Origin: Dehalococcoidia bacterium UBA5748
GTDB lineage: Bacteria; Chloroflexota; Dehalococcoidia; Dehalococcoidales; UBA5627
Length of the DNA: 55,446 bases
Direction of reading: 5' to 3'
Assembly: GCA_002419135.1 (NCBI GenBank)
Contig: DIFM01000027.1
Location: forward strand, 1 to 55,446
In this document: one piece after another, positions 33,044 through 41,286 of the stretch
Position numbering within the stretch: the first letter of the stretch is position 1
How the letters are laid out: each line of letters begins with the position of its first letter
Translations under genes and position numbers: made by a program
The notes under the pieces: generated by a model
The model's database searches: none
What the model saw: only the letters and a program-made list of their open reading frames with translations
Told to the model about the DNA's origin: nothing

Positions 33044-33882
33044 GCAATCCCCAATAACCTGCGGGCGTTTTCTCCCAGTATCTTCATCTTGGTAATATCA
33101 GGTAAATCCTGCAACAGTATCTCTTTTATAATGCGTGACTGTTCTATTAAGGGGTAGTCGCTTCCGAAGAGAATCCTGTCTTCCCCGACAAGCGAAGTAA
33201 CCTGCTTATATATCAGCGGCTTATATAGGAAAGGTGAAGCTGCCGAGTCAAAATAGACGTTCTCAAGTACTTTTTCCACCTCCGGCATCAACGCGTAAAA
33301 CGGCAATCCTCCGCCCCAGTGGGCGCAAACAACAGTCAATTCCGGGTGGTTGTAAATAAAGGAATAAAGCATCTGAGGTGTTACGGTACCTTTCCCAGGA
33401 TATTGATGACCTACCGGCTCGGAGCTGTGCGTCAACAGTATCATTTTATTTTTTATAAGTACATCTACAAACGACTGCATAAAATCCCTATCATCAATTG
33501 GCAGCATCTGGATATCGGGTCTTAGTTCCCCAATTCCTATAGCGCCTCCGGCGGCACATCTTTCGATTTCTTTTACAGCGTCATCCATAGACAAGGGCTG
33601 GACACTGCAAAAAGCGGCCAGCCTGTCGGGATATTTTTTTATTGCTTCAAGAAGGTAGTCGTTGGTCTTGACACACAGTTCCTGGCTTGTCCAGCCGATA
33701 TTCTGCACCACCGAGATATCAACCCTGGAGGCATCCATGCTTACGATAAGTTCTTCGGCGGTAATCAGTTTTGCCTTCGGGTTTTCGTAAAGAGCGGCAA
33801 AACAGGGGTCGCAGTCCACATAACGCCGGCGGTTCTCTATTACCTGTGGAGGAAATATATGCGTATGAAAATCGATAATCAT
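33040..33882 (-). CDS. Amidohydrolase family (PF04909) protein
   Basis: 280 residues, TIM-barrel metal hydrolase of the amidohydrolase-2 type. The first-strand HxH is at residues 6-8 (DFHTHIF), later ligand positions include the His in LLTHSSEP and in VCAHWGG, and the catalytic Asp is in LFGSDYPL. Members include decarboxylases and lactonases of aromatic or sugar acids; the substrate cannot be told here. It precedes thpR in transcription, with a 4-nt overlap. Confidence 0.88.
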   Translation of the reverse strand: MIIDFHTHIFPPQVIENRRRYVDCDPCFAALYENPKAKLITAEELIVSMDASRVDISVVQNIGWTSQELCVKTNDYLLEAIKKYPDRLAAFCSVQPLSMDDAVKEIERCAAGGAIGIGELRPDIQMLPIDDRDFMQSFVDVLIKNKMILLTHSSEPVGHQYPGKGTVTPQMLYSFIYNHPELTVVCAHWGGGLPFYALMPEVEKVLENVYFDSAASPFLYKPLIYKQVTSLVGEDRILFGSDYPLIEQSRIIKEILLQDLPDITKMKILGENARRLLGIA

Positions 33883-33902
33883 AATTGAGATGATAATAAC
33901 AG

Positions 33903-33929
33903 AACGGGGATTGAATCACAATCCCCGTT
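33903..33929 (-). terminator. Hairpin terminator behind the ABC exporter genes
   Basis: AACGGGGATTG and CAATCCCCGTT form a perfect 11-bp stem with a 5-base loop in the 69-nt gap between the ABC permease stop and the amidohydrolase start. On the minus strand the stem is followed by CTGTTATTAT. The T run is poor, but the stem is strong. Confidence 0.65.
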
Positions 33930-33951
33930 TCTAAATCTTTTTCAGGATTTT

Positions 33952-35178
33952 TTAAGCCTGTCTTAACATTCGTATTATTTCGCCAAGTTTAGGTGTTTTG
34001 CCATACATTAAAAGGAAGGTGCGGAATATCTTGCCGGCTAAAAATATCGAGCCGATTATTGTCAGAATCATCAAAGCCATACTGGTTATGAGTTGCCAGG
34101 TCGGGATGTCGGTTATACCCATACGCATTATTACTGTTAGCGGAGCAGTCAGGGGAAAGATAGTAAAGAACTGAGATAACCCGCTATCCGGAAATTCCAT
34201 GATGTGAGCTATAAAGAAAAACGGTACTACTGCCAGAAGAGTAAATACGGTCGAAAGCTGTTGGCTTTCACGGGCGGTTGCTCCGATTGAACCTGCTCCT
34301 GCCATAATGATGGCAAAGAGTAAATATCCAAGTATAAAATAAATAAGGCTGACAATCAGAAAATCGGTTGATATGGTAAGCCCGCTCAGTAACCCTCCGA
34401 TGGAAGTGGAAGCCATATCGGCAATAAACCTGGCGGAAATCAGCCATACCACAATTTGAATAAGTCCGGCAATTCCCAAGCCGAGCACCTTACCGGTAAT
34501 AAGCTGGGTAGATGAAACCGAAGAAAGCAGGATCTCCATAACGCGGTTTTCCTTCTCTTCTCCCAGTCCCTGTAACAGGAAACCCGATGATGTAAATATA
34601 GCCATAATCAGCAATATGCTGAAAATATACGGGACGATAAAAGAAGTAAATCCTCCCTGGTTTTCGGCAATTTGTCCGTTGCTGTCAAGAGTTATGCTGT
34701 TCAGTGAAAGCGGATACACCACCCGTTGTATTGTAACATCGGCTACCTTCCCTGCCAGAAGATTATTAACAAGAAATTCAGTCATAGCAGACGCCACTTC
34801 ACCGGAGATACCCAACTCTCTCTCGAGGGTGTATCTGACGATAACACCGCCGGACAGATAATCCTCGGGGATAACAAAATACTGCTGGATTTCCTCGCCC
34901 TTCATAGCATTAAAGGCGGTGGTTTCGTCCGGCTGTGAAATCAAGGTAACATTGTAATAGCTGGTATAATCGTTGAAAAGTCCGGTTTCATCAACGTATC
35001 CGACTGCTATCTTTTCTGCGACGGGAGGCGTTTCTCCTGTTCCCTGGAATATCTGGTATGCCCCGATGGCCAGTATACCCAACAGCGGGAAAGCAATCGT
35101 CATAAGAATAAAGGATTTTCTTCTAATCGTTGTTAAGAATTCATGCTTGAGTATGGTGGATATCTTATTCATTGCCAT
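33952..35178 (-). CDS. ABC-2 type transporter permease (NatB-like)
   Basis: 408 residues: one N-terminal membrane helix, a large extracytoplasmic domain (about 50-190) and five C-terminal helices, the layout of NatB/YhaP-type ABC-2 permeases. GEEKENRVMEILLSSVSSTQLITGKVLG is the conserved cytoplasmic coupling segment (key residues E-N-R and E-I-L-L). It forms an exporter with the ATPase gene that precedes it, overlapping by 14 nt. Substrate unknown; relatives export Na+ or peptides. Confidence 0.9.
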   Translation of the reverse strand: MAMNKISTILKHEFLTTIRRKSFILMTIAFPLLGILAIGAYQIFQGTGETPPVAEKIAVGYVDETGLFNDYTSYYNVTLISQPDETTAFNAMKGEEIQQYFVIPEDYLSGGVIVRYTLERELGISGEVASAMTEFLVNNLLAGKVADVTIQRVVYPLSLNSITLDSNGQIAENQGGFTSFIVPYIFSILLIMAIFTSSGFLLQGLGEEKENRVMEILLSSVSSTQLITGKVLGLGIAGLIQIVVWLISARFIADMASTSIGGLLSGLTISTDFLIVSLIYFILGYLLFAIIMAGAGSIGATARESQQLSTVFTLLAVVPFFFIAHIMEFPDSGLSQFFTIFPLTAPLTVIMRMGITDIPTWQLITSMALMILTIIGSIFLAGKIFRTFLLMYGKTPKLGEIIRMLRQA

Positions 35179-36085
35179 CTCCGCTTACTCCGGCAATGCG
35201 GATAAAGATTTCGTGCAGGCTGGGAGTGCCGATTTCGAAGCGGTTTACCGTTACTCGTTTATCTATTAACTGCTGCAGAATATCCTGCGGGGTGGTGTTG
35301 CTATCCAGAATGAATTCGGTATAGCCGTCCTTTTGGCGGCTGTCGGTTACCCCTTTTAAGCTTCCTATATCGCCTTCATAAGTTATAAAGACCGAATTGT
35401 CGCGGTATTTATGTTTGATATCATTCAGGTTTCCATAAAGAACTTCAGTCCCCTTGTTAATCATAAAAAGACGGTCGCAGAGCTCTTCGACCTGATTCAT
35501 TTGATGCGTACTGAAAATAATCGATTCCCCCTGTTCTTTCAGCTCCAATATCAAGCCTTTTAAAAGCTCTGTGTTGACCGGGTCGAGGCCTGAGAAGGGC
35601 TCATCCAGTATTACCAGGGCAGGATTATGAATAACAGTTACCAGAAACTGGATAAGCTGCCCCATACCGCGGCTCATTTCCTCGATTTTCTTATTCTTGT
35701 GCGGCAGCATTCCGACGTGCTTAAGCATTTCTTCTATGCGTTCATCTGTTACCGAGACGCCTTTCAGTGTTGCCATATATCTTAAGCTTTCCATAACGGT
35801 TTGTTTTTTATACAAACCTCTTTCCTCGGGCAGATAGCCGATTTTGTTCTTGGTTCCCTCACGGAATTTTTCACCCAGAACATAAACCTCGCCGGAATCA
35901 GGTTTGATAATATCCATCATCATACGGATGGTAGTGGTTTTCCCGGCTCCGTTGGGACCTATAAGCCCGAAGATTTCGCCTTTTTCCACTGTAAATGAAA
36001 CGTCCGATACCACCGCTTTTTTGCCGTAGGTTTTGTAGATGTTTTTTACATCTACAGCTATATTTGACATATGGCTGTTATTCAT
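35165..36085 (-). CDS. ABC transporter ATP-binding protein (NatA-like)
   Basis: 306 residues. Walker A is GPNGAGKTT at about 43-51, the signature is MSRGMGQ (variant of LSGGQ) and Walker B with the catalytic Glu is LVILDEPFSGLDP. The C-terminal 80 residues form the DUF4162-type accessory region found in NatA/YhaQ ATPases. Start at ATG 36085 or ATG 36070. It energises the ABC-2 permease next door. Confidence 0.92.
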   Translation of the reverse strand: MNNSHMSNIAVDVKNIYKTYGKKAVVSDVSFTVEKGEIFGLIGPNGAGKTTTIRMMMDIIKPDSGEVYVLGEKFREGTKNKIGYLPEERGLYKKQTVMESLRYMATLKGVSVTDERIEEMLKHVGMLPHKNKKIEEMSRGMGQLIQFLVTVIHNPALVILDEPFSGLDPVNTELLKGLILELKEQGESIIFSTHQMNQVEELCDRLFMINKGTEVLYGNLNDIKHKYRDNSVFITYEGDIGSLKGVTDSRQKDGYTEFILDSNTTPQDILQQLIDKRVTVNRFEIGTPSLHEIFIRIAGVSGDGNE

Positions 36086-36113
36086 AGCTGGTTGCTTTTA
36101 TTATAGCTTTAAA

Positions 36114-36779
36114 TTATTCTCCCTGATCGGCTCCGGTTTTTGCAGATTCTTCAGCTTCAGTTTCTTCGGTTGCTTCCGCTACTTCAGCGGCAGGAGCTGC
36201 AGTCTCTTCTTCCGCTATCGCCTTAATTCTGGTGATTTTAACAACTATCTGTTCAGGGTCGGCTGTAGTCGTAACTCCATCATCGAGGATAATATCCTTT
36301 ACAAAAATAGCGTCTCCCGCTTCTGCCAGATTACTGATATCAATTTCTATGTGAGGCGGCATTTCTTCGGGGAACGCTTCGATTTCAATATTATTCATTA
36401 CATGTTCCAGCATGTTGATTTTCGACTTAACAGCGGGTGAATCTCCGGTAAGATAGATTGGGATATCGGCAGACATCTTTTCTGTTTTATCTACCAGGTA
36501 GAAATCGACATGAATTAACTGCCCGTTAATGGCATCGCGCTGAATTTCACGGATAAAAACACTGCGGGGTTTCTTTTCCTTTTCAATCTCAAGCTCAATC
36601 AGCCGCGTAGCACCTTCGCGGAAAATAAGTTTTTTAAGTTCACTGTTATCGCATTGCAATGCGAGGGATTCAATTCCGTTTCCGAAGACGTGAATCGGCG
36701 TAATTCCCTGTCTGCGAAGAGATTTCGTGCTTTTGCCGAAAACCGTTCTTTTGGATGCCTTCAATTTTATATTACCCAT
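36114..36779 (-). CDS. rplY: 50S ribosomal protein L25 (CTC form)
   Basis: 221 residues. It has the N-terminal 5S-rRNA-binding L25 domain (about 1-95) and the C-terminal beta domain of the longer CTC form (about 96-185), ending in a low-complexity Ala/Glu-rich acidic tail. The stretch QRDAINGQLIHVDFYLV is typical. It is preceded by GGAGAAAG. It is the upstream neighbour of the ABC exporter with only 28 nt between them. Confidence 0.94.
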   Translation of the reverse strand: MGNIKLKASKRTVFGKSTKSLRRQGITPIHVFGNGIESLALQCDNSELKKLIFREGATRLIELEIEKEKKPRSVFIREIQRDAINGQLIHVDFYLVDKTEKMSADIPIYLTGDSPAVKSKINMLEHVMNNIEIEAFPEEMPPHIEIDISNLAEAGDAIFVKDIILDDGVTTTADPEQIVVKITRIKAIAEEETAAPAAEVAEATEETEAEESAKTGADQGE

Positions 36780-36975
36780 TTCTTTCTCCTTTAAATTACT
36801 TCAGGCTATTTATCGGTATCAATTAAAACAGGAAAGGACATAAAAAGCAATCTCTCAGTATAAAAAGCGAATACGTTATGTCAATCTATAGAAAATAATT
36901 GAAAGAAGTTTAATTTATCAGGAAATTCTTTCTGTCTGCAGTTTGCAGGATTAAAGTTTTGGATAGAAGGGCCTA

Positions 36976-37383
36976 TCAGATAAGCCGCCAGTCCTTATAA
37001 CCCTGTTGGATGATTTGGAGGTACTCGGGTGATGGTTTCGATTCATCTGCCTGAAGCTGCCCTTTTTTGATGTAGGTAACAACTTCTATGCCATCGCCGT
37101 CCTCATTATTAACGACAACCCTGATTCGCTCAAAATTCCCCGGACAATCCTCAGCCCTGTCAAGTTTTCCCCAGTCCGTATCGGGAACATCGTAAATGGC
37201 GCCCGGCACTTTATCACCGGCAGAGCGTTTTACGGTAGCTATTCCGCCGCGCCACTGGCGGGTCCAGCCTGTAAACATCAGCCGGTAATTATGCAGAGTG
37301 GCAATGTATAAAGGTCGGCTCTGCGGAGAAGTTGCCGCCATTCTTTTTTTATTTAAGTTTAAAGCATAAGCAAAATAGTACAT
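36976..37383 (-). CDS. Gamma-glutamylcyclotransferase-like (AIG2/GGCT) protein
   Basis: 135 residues of the GGCT-like fold. The N-terminal loop reads YYFAYALNLN, where most members have YFAYGSNL, so two residues of the substrate loop are changed. The catalytic Glu is probably the one in RAEDCPG. Such proteins release 5-oxoproline from gamma-glutamyl compounds or act on other gamma-glutamyl amines. It follows the small membrane-protein gene by 4 nt and forms a two-gene unit with it. Confidence 0.8.
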   Translation of the reverse strand: MYYFAYALNLNKKRMAATSPQSRPLYIATLHNYRLMFTGWTRQWRGGIATVKRSAGDKVPGAIYDVPDTDWGKLDRAEDCPGNFERIRVVVNNEDGDGIEVVTYIKKGQLQADESKPSPEYLQIIQQGYKDWRLI

Positions 37384-37387
37384 GATA

Positions 37388-37543
37388 CTAACCCAGTGAA
37401 TAAAGAATTATCAGGATTCCCGTAATAATCAGCCACGAAGCCAGAACATAAACGGCTTTTTTGGGCCAGACCATTGCTATTATTCCGAACAGGACAAAAA
37501 TTATTCCGGCTATCATTAAAATCGGCGGTGTAATATCGAACAT
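37388..37543 (-). CDS. Small two-helix membrane protein (DUF3096-like)
   Basis: A 51-residue frame beginning ATG 37543 behind AGGAGA. Two hydrophobic helices (about 7-24 and 30-50) flank the basic turn WPKKAVY. It resembles the very short DUF3096-type proteins, but that match is from memory only. It stands 4 nt before the GGCT-like gene and is read with it. The strong ribosome-binding site and tight spacing support it as a real gene. Confidence 0.65.
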   Translation of the reverse strand: MFDITPPILMIAGIIFVLFGIIAMVWPKKAVYVLASWLIITGILIILYSLG

Positions 37544-37735
37544 GCCCTGTCTCCTATTATCGATTAGTTATAGTACCGGTTATTATAATAGTTTTTCCCC
37601 GTTCTGGCTAGGGGGGCAATAAAATAAAAAAAATTATTGACAATATTTCACGAGGCGTTTATAGTGGTGTTGGCATTTTGTTTCTTCTATAAGTTAGACC
37701 TGTTCAGGCGTAATTGATTACGGGATTTGTAGTAG

Positions 37736-38719
37736 ATGAAGGTACACGAAGAACCAATCGAAATAGAAAATCTGACCAGGCTGAATGAATATGGCCCGGA
37801 TGACCTGTTTATCTGTTGCGCCAGTTTTGAAGACAGGTGTCTGCAGGCAGCCGCCAAAGCCGGCCCCAGTTATCGTGTACGCTTCAGCATCATCTTTGTA
37901 ATCGAAGAACCTTTCTATCAGCAGGTTGTCGAAACCAATATGTTGAAACTGCAAGCCGACTTGAGCAGAAGGACTTCAGAAGGGGTATTCGTTATCCGCT
38001 GTCAGCGAGATAATCCTATCGAAGGAATCAGTCAGTTGAAAAATATCTGGAATCGCTGCCGCCCCAAAGATTCCGATGATTCCTATATTACATTCGATAT
38101 AAGCGGTTTTACCAAGATTTATCTGCTTGAACTGCTGTATTTTCTGGTGGCAGAGCAGAATCTGGGTATCCCGCGCATTATTCACACCACGCAAAGTTAT
38201 TCTCCCACCAAACTTACACGCGGAGTGGAGCAAATTTCTACTGTACATAACTTCTTCGGTACTGTCTCATTCGACAAACAGACGATTCTGGTATTATTTT
38301 TGGGTTTCGAACCGGAACGCTCGCTTACGGTATGGAAGCATTTTAACCCGGTAAGAACGATTGCACTCATAACCAATCCTCCGCGCGGTAACAGCGAAGA
38401 GTATCTGGAATATGCCAAGAATAATAATTCTTTCCTGCTTTCTCAGGCAGGTGTGGAATTAAGGGACGTACCTGCCGATGACCCGCATTCGGCAAGAGAC
38501 GTGCTTGAAGAAATATACCATGAGATTCGGGATTCTTTTAATATGGTAATAGGGCCTTTCGGTACTAAATCACAAACGGTAGGCATTTTTCTTTTCTGCC
38601 TGGAGCACCCTAAGGCTCAGGTAGTTTATTCGTTCCCGGTAAACTATACCAAGTCGTATCTGAAACGGAAGCCGGGTAAAACGCTTATTTTGCCGCTTGC
38701 TCCAATTGTTAAAAGCTGA
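37736..38719 (+). CDS. Unknown protein with two Rossmann-like halves
   Basis: 327 residues, no signal peptide or membrane helix. The protein appears internally duplicated. The first half has LFICCASFEDRC, then a beta-strand (FSIIFVIEEP), and ends with ITFDISGFTKIYLLELLYFL. The second half has LVLFLGFEPERS, then TIALITNPPRG, and ends with MVIGPFGTKSQTVGIFLF. The paired signatures F-E-x-R and GxTKS/GFTKI suggest two alpha/beta domains with equivalent ligand sites. I do not recognise a characterised family; a nucleotide-sensing role as in CARF-like proteins is only a guess. The ATG at 37736 has a weak ribosome-binding site. Confidence 0.6.
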   Translation: MKVHEEPIEIENLTRLNEYGPDDLFICCASFEDRCLQAAAKAGPSYRVRFSIIFVIEEPFYQQVVETNMLKLQADLSRRTSEGVFVIRCQRDNPIEGISQLKNIWNRCRPKDSDDSYITFDISGFTKIYLLELLYFLVAEQNLGIPRIIHTTQSYSPTKLTRGVEQISTVHNFFGTVSFDKQTILVLFLGFEPERSLTVWKHFNPVRTIALITNPPRGNSEEYLEYAKNNNSFLLSQAGVELRDVPADDPHSARDVLEEIYHEIRDSFNMVIGPFGTKSQTVGIFLFCLEHPKAQVVYSFPVNYTKSYLKRKPGKTLILPLAPIVKS

Positions 38720-38822
38720 TATATGGCGGAAAAGCCTAAACTTCCAGAAGATGAAATTAAACTGATTTCATAGCTAAATTCACCATTAAAAATAATAATT
38801 TCGTATTTAATTAAAAAAATAC

Positions 38823-38852
38823 TTGACATTATGCCTAGCTTTAGTTTATTCT
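38823..38852 (+). promoter_or_regulatory. Sigma-70 type promoter of the DUF5679 gene
   Basis: TTGACA (38823-38828) and TATTCT (38847-38852) are 18 bp apart. The -35 box is perfect and the -10 box matches TATAAT at four of six positions. The gene start is 32 nt further on. Confidence 0.6.
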
Positions 38853-38883
38853 AGCTACAAACTACGAAAAAGGGAGGGAACCA

Positions 38884-39024
38884 ATGCAAGGCTATTGTAT
38901 GAAGTGTCGCGCCAAAAAAGAAATGAAAGATGCCAAAGCGATAACCATGAAGAACGGCCGCCCGGCGACCCAGGGTGTATGCCCTGTTTGTGGTACCAAA
39001 ATGTTCAAAATTGGTAAAGCGTAG
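38884..39024 (+). CDS. DUF5679-type small zinc-ribbon protein
   Basis: A 46-residue protein starting MQGYCMKCRAKKEM and ending CPVCGTKMFKIGKA. CxxC pairs at both ends form a single zinc ribbon around a short basic middle. The pattern fits DUF5679, small proteins of unknown role I recall from Chloroflexota and Actinobacteria. It has a strong AGGGAGG ribosome-binding site and its own promoter, so it is probably well expressed. Confidence 0.8.
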   Translation: MQGYCMKCRAKKEMKDAKAITMKNGRPATQGVCPVCGTKMFKIGKA

Positions 39025-39056
39025 TATTTACCAAAAACGGAAAATTGAATACTAGA

Positions 39057-39087
39057 GGCCGGACTCATCATAAGGATTTGTCCGGCC
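39057..39087 (+). terminator. Hairpin after the DUF5679 gene
   Basis: GGCCGGAC and GTCCGGCC form a perfect 8-bp stem with a 15-base loop, 32 nt behind the stop codon. Only TCGGTGTTT follows, so termination efficiency is doubtful. Confidence 0.5.
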
Positions 39088-39111
39088 TCGGTGTTTAAAG
39101 TCGCTGCCTCT

Positions 39112-39152
39112 CCCTTGACAAAAAACGAAAATGGCTATAGACTTGTCAAGGG
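39112..39152 (+). promoter_or_regulatory. Perfect inverted repeat over the HTH-gene promoter
   Basis: CCCTTGACAA (39112-39121) and TTGTCAAGGG (39143-39152) are exact inverted copies, 21 bp apart. The left arm contains a perfect -35 box (TTGACA, 39115-39120) and a TATAGA -10 box lies at 39136-39141. An operator that wraps the promoter of a regulatory gene suggests autoregulation. Confidence 0.5.
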
Positions 39153-39154
39153 TT

Positions 39155-39583
39155 ATGAGTAAACAAGGAATGAATATCAGCGAAGCCGCCCAGACCCTGG
39201 GGGTATCCACCAGGACTATCAGGCGGTACATAAAATCCGGCAAGATACAGGCTGAACTTATAACCGGCCACTTTGGAGAAGAGTATCGCATTTTGGATCT
39301 GCCTTCCGACCTCGAGCCGATTAAAGAAGAAGCGGTTGATTACGAAAAACCCGGCGAAACCCCTATCCAACCTCCCTTATATGACCCCGGTAAGGCTCTT
39401 ATGCAGAGTATGGACCTTGTCAGGGAGCTGCAGGAAAAAAACACTAATATGGCTGCTCAACTTGGTATAGCCACCGAGCGCATTCGTAACCTTGAAAGCC
39501 AGTTAAAAGAGCTAAAACTTCTGACAACCCCGAAAGTCCCCTGGTGGAAAAAACCTTTCGTATCCGAAAGGAAAAAGAAATAA
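39155..39583 (+). CDS. MerR/excisionase-type HTH protein with coiled-coil tail
   Basis: About 142 residues. The N-terminal winged HTH (MNISEAAQTLGVSTRTIRRYIKSG and following residues; key motif SEAAQTLGVSTRTIRRYI) resembles the HTH_17/excisionase or MerR N-terminal domain. A Pro-rich linker leads to a heptad-like helix (about 85-125, LQEKN to LKELK) that should dimerise, then a basic tail (WWKKPFVSERKKK). I prefer ATG 39155 because an ATG at 39131 lies between the putative -35 and -10 boxes. Likely a DNA-binding regulator that controls its own gene; target otherwise unknown. Confidence 0.7.
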   Translation: MSKQGMNISEAAQTLGVSTRTIRRYIKSGKIQAELITGHFGEEYRILDLPSDLEPIKEEAVDYEKPGETPIQPPLYDPGKALMQSMDLVRELQEKNTNMAAQLGIATERIRNLESQLKELKLLTTPKVPWWKKPFVSERKKK

Positions 39584-39810
39584 CATCTGTCCACCCCTGT
39601 CAAATATTGTCTAAGGTGTTTCTTTACAGTATCGCCTCGCTGAGAGTCCTTTTTTCAAATTGTTTTTCTTATTGGACGAGATTGTCTTAACCCTGTAATG
39701 AATTAGGCATTCGGTTATGGCTAAAAAATCGTTCGGTTGTCTTACCAAGCGTGCATAAGAGGGCATACGGTTTAATTTTAGGGTGGATATAGTTAAGATT
39801 GAGGAATCGG

Positions 39811-39895
<85 letters not shown>

Positions 39896-39974
39896 CCACA
39901 ACAAGATATTTTACCCTCTTATTCCGAATGATTCAACTTTTATGTTTTAACCACAGTTATGTTATGATTAATGG

Positions 39975-40421
39975 ATGCAAAAAGTATTGAAATATATCGG
40001 TATGCTAATCGGAATTGCCGTTGCAGGAGCGGTGTTCGGTGTGCTTTCGGCTTTTATACTTTCAAGGCTGATGGATGGTGGCTCCGGCGGGTGGGGTGGT
40101 TTAATAGGAGTAATAATGGGGTTGGCGTTGGGTTATCCGGTCGGAGTCTTCATCGGTATTGTCCTTTTTAAGACGCTGCTGCATTACAACGGTTCACTGC
40201 TGCTCGGTTTAGTAGGCGTCATCGTGGGTGGTGCTCTGCCCTTCATACTGGCTGAGCCTGTGGGTTTGAATAACTACGGGGATTTGTTGTGGGCAGTCAT
40301 CATAATAAGCTCTCCCCTGTTTGGTATTATCGGGTTTAACTTAAGGAAGAAATCTGCCGGCGAAAACCCCTCCCCAACAAATGGTAGTTTGGACACCCCG
40401 GACAACAATAGTTGGCATTAG
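39975..40421 (+). CDS. Small polytopic membrane protein, unknown
   Basis: 148 residues with four hydrophobic, glycine-rich helices (about 7-30, 42-65, 72-95, 103-122) and a polar C-terminal tail (RKKSAGENPSPTNG and on). No known motif is visible. It stands alone between tRNA genes. The gap that follows (40422-40673) is AT-rich and shows nothing. Confidence 0.55.
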   Translation: MQKVLKYIGMLIGIAVAGAVFGVLSAFILSRLMDGGSGGWGGLIGVIMGLALGYPVGVFIGIVLFKTLLHYNGSLLLGLVGVIVGGALPFILAEPVGLNNYGDLLWAVIIISSPLFGIIGFNLRKKSAGENPSPTNGSLDTPDNNSWH

Positions 40422-40673
40422 AAAATCATTTAAAATACTTGTTATATTTTAATAACTGAAATATTTAAAAATATCATCTTAAATATCCATCCGCAAAGAT
40501 AAATCTGTCAAAGAAATCCCCCTCGATTATAAGACGAATTGTTCTCTGTAATATAATAAGAAATGTATACCTTATATTTCAGACAAATATTTTTGCGAGC
40601 GGCTATTCTGTGCTTGAAATGTCGAAAGAGGCCAAAAAATACGGGCGAATATAGAAAAGGCGGGGAAAATGTT

Positions 40674-40749
<76 letters not shown>

Positions 40750-40762
40750 CCTCTTTTTTTAA

Positions 40763-40837
40763 TGGAGCGGAAGACGAGATTCGAACTCGCGACCTCCTCC
40801 TTGGCAAGGAGGCATTCTACCGCTGAACTACTTCCGC
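40763..40837 (-). tRNA. tRNA-Gly (GCC)
   Basis: 75 nt including CCA. Acceptor GCGGAAG pairs with CTTCCGC; the loop TTGCCAA gives anticodon GCC. It lies 14 nt from tRNA-Cys. Confidence 0.95.
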
Positions 40838-40847
40838 ATACCCCATT

Positions 40848-40933
40848 TGGTGCCGAGAGAGAGATTTGAACTCTCACAAGCTTGCGCTTACTAGCCCCTC
40901 AAGCTAGCGTGTCTGCCATTCCACCATCTCGGC
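40848..40933 (-). tRNA. tRNA-Leu (GAG)
   Basis: 86 nt including CCA, class II with a long variable arm. Acceptor GCCGAGA pairs with TCTCGGC; the anticodon stem CTAGC/GCTAG encloses TTGAGGG, anticodon GAG. Confidence 0.94.
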
Positions 40934-40934
40934 A

Positions 40935-41011
40935 TGGCAGGAGTGAGAGGATTCGAACCCCTGACCGACGGTTTTGGAGACCGCTGCTCTACCGAACTGA
41001 GCTACACTCCT
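40935..41011 (-). tRNA. tRNA-Trp (CCA)
   Basis: 77 nt including encoded CCA. Acceptor AGGAGTG pairs with CACTCCT; the loop CTCCAAA gives anticodon CCA; discriminator base G as in bacterial tRNA-Trp. First gene of the tRNA cluster; only 1 nt separates it from tRNA-Leu. Confidence 0.95.
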
Positions 41012-41286
41012 AGGACTCCATCTAGCAGCATTTATGATACTACGAGAATGCTGCAGTTGTCAAAAATACAAACATCAATTTTCCGGTCAAATCCCGGACA
41101 TCGGGTTGTCACCGTGTATTTGTTACCGCATTAGCGGTCTATATGAAAAAAGATAATTATCCTGTCAAACCGGTTCTTTTCATTATCCGATATGATGGGC
41201 AATAACATTAAACCTTATAATAATCACGTTGGCACTCTTTGTATAATCGATGATACAATAATTGCAAATGGAAAGGGGGTGCCCTG

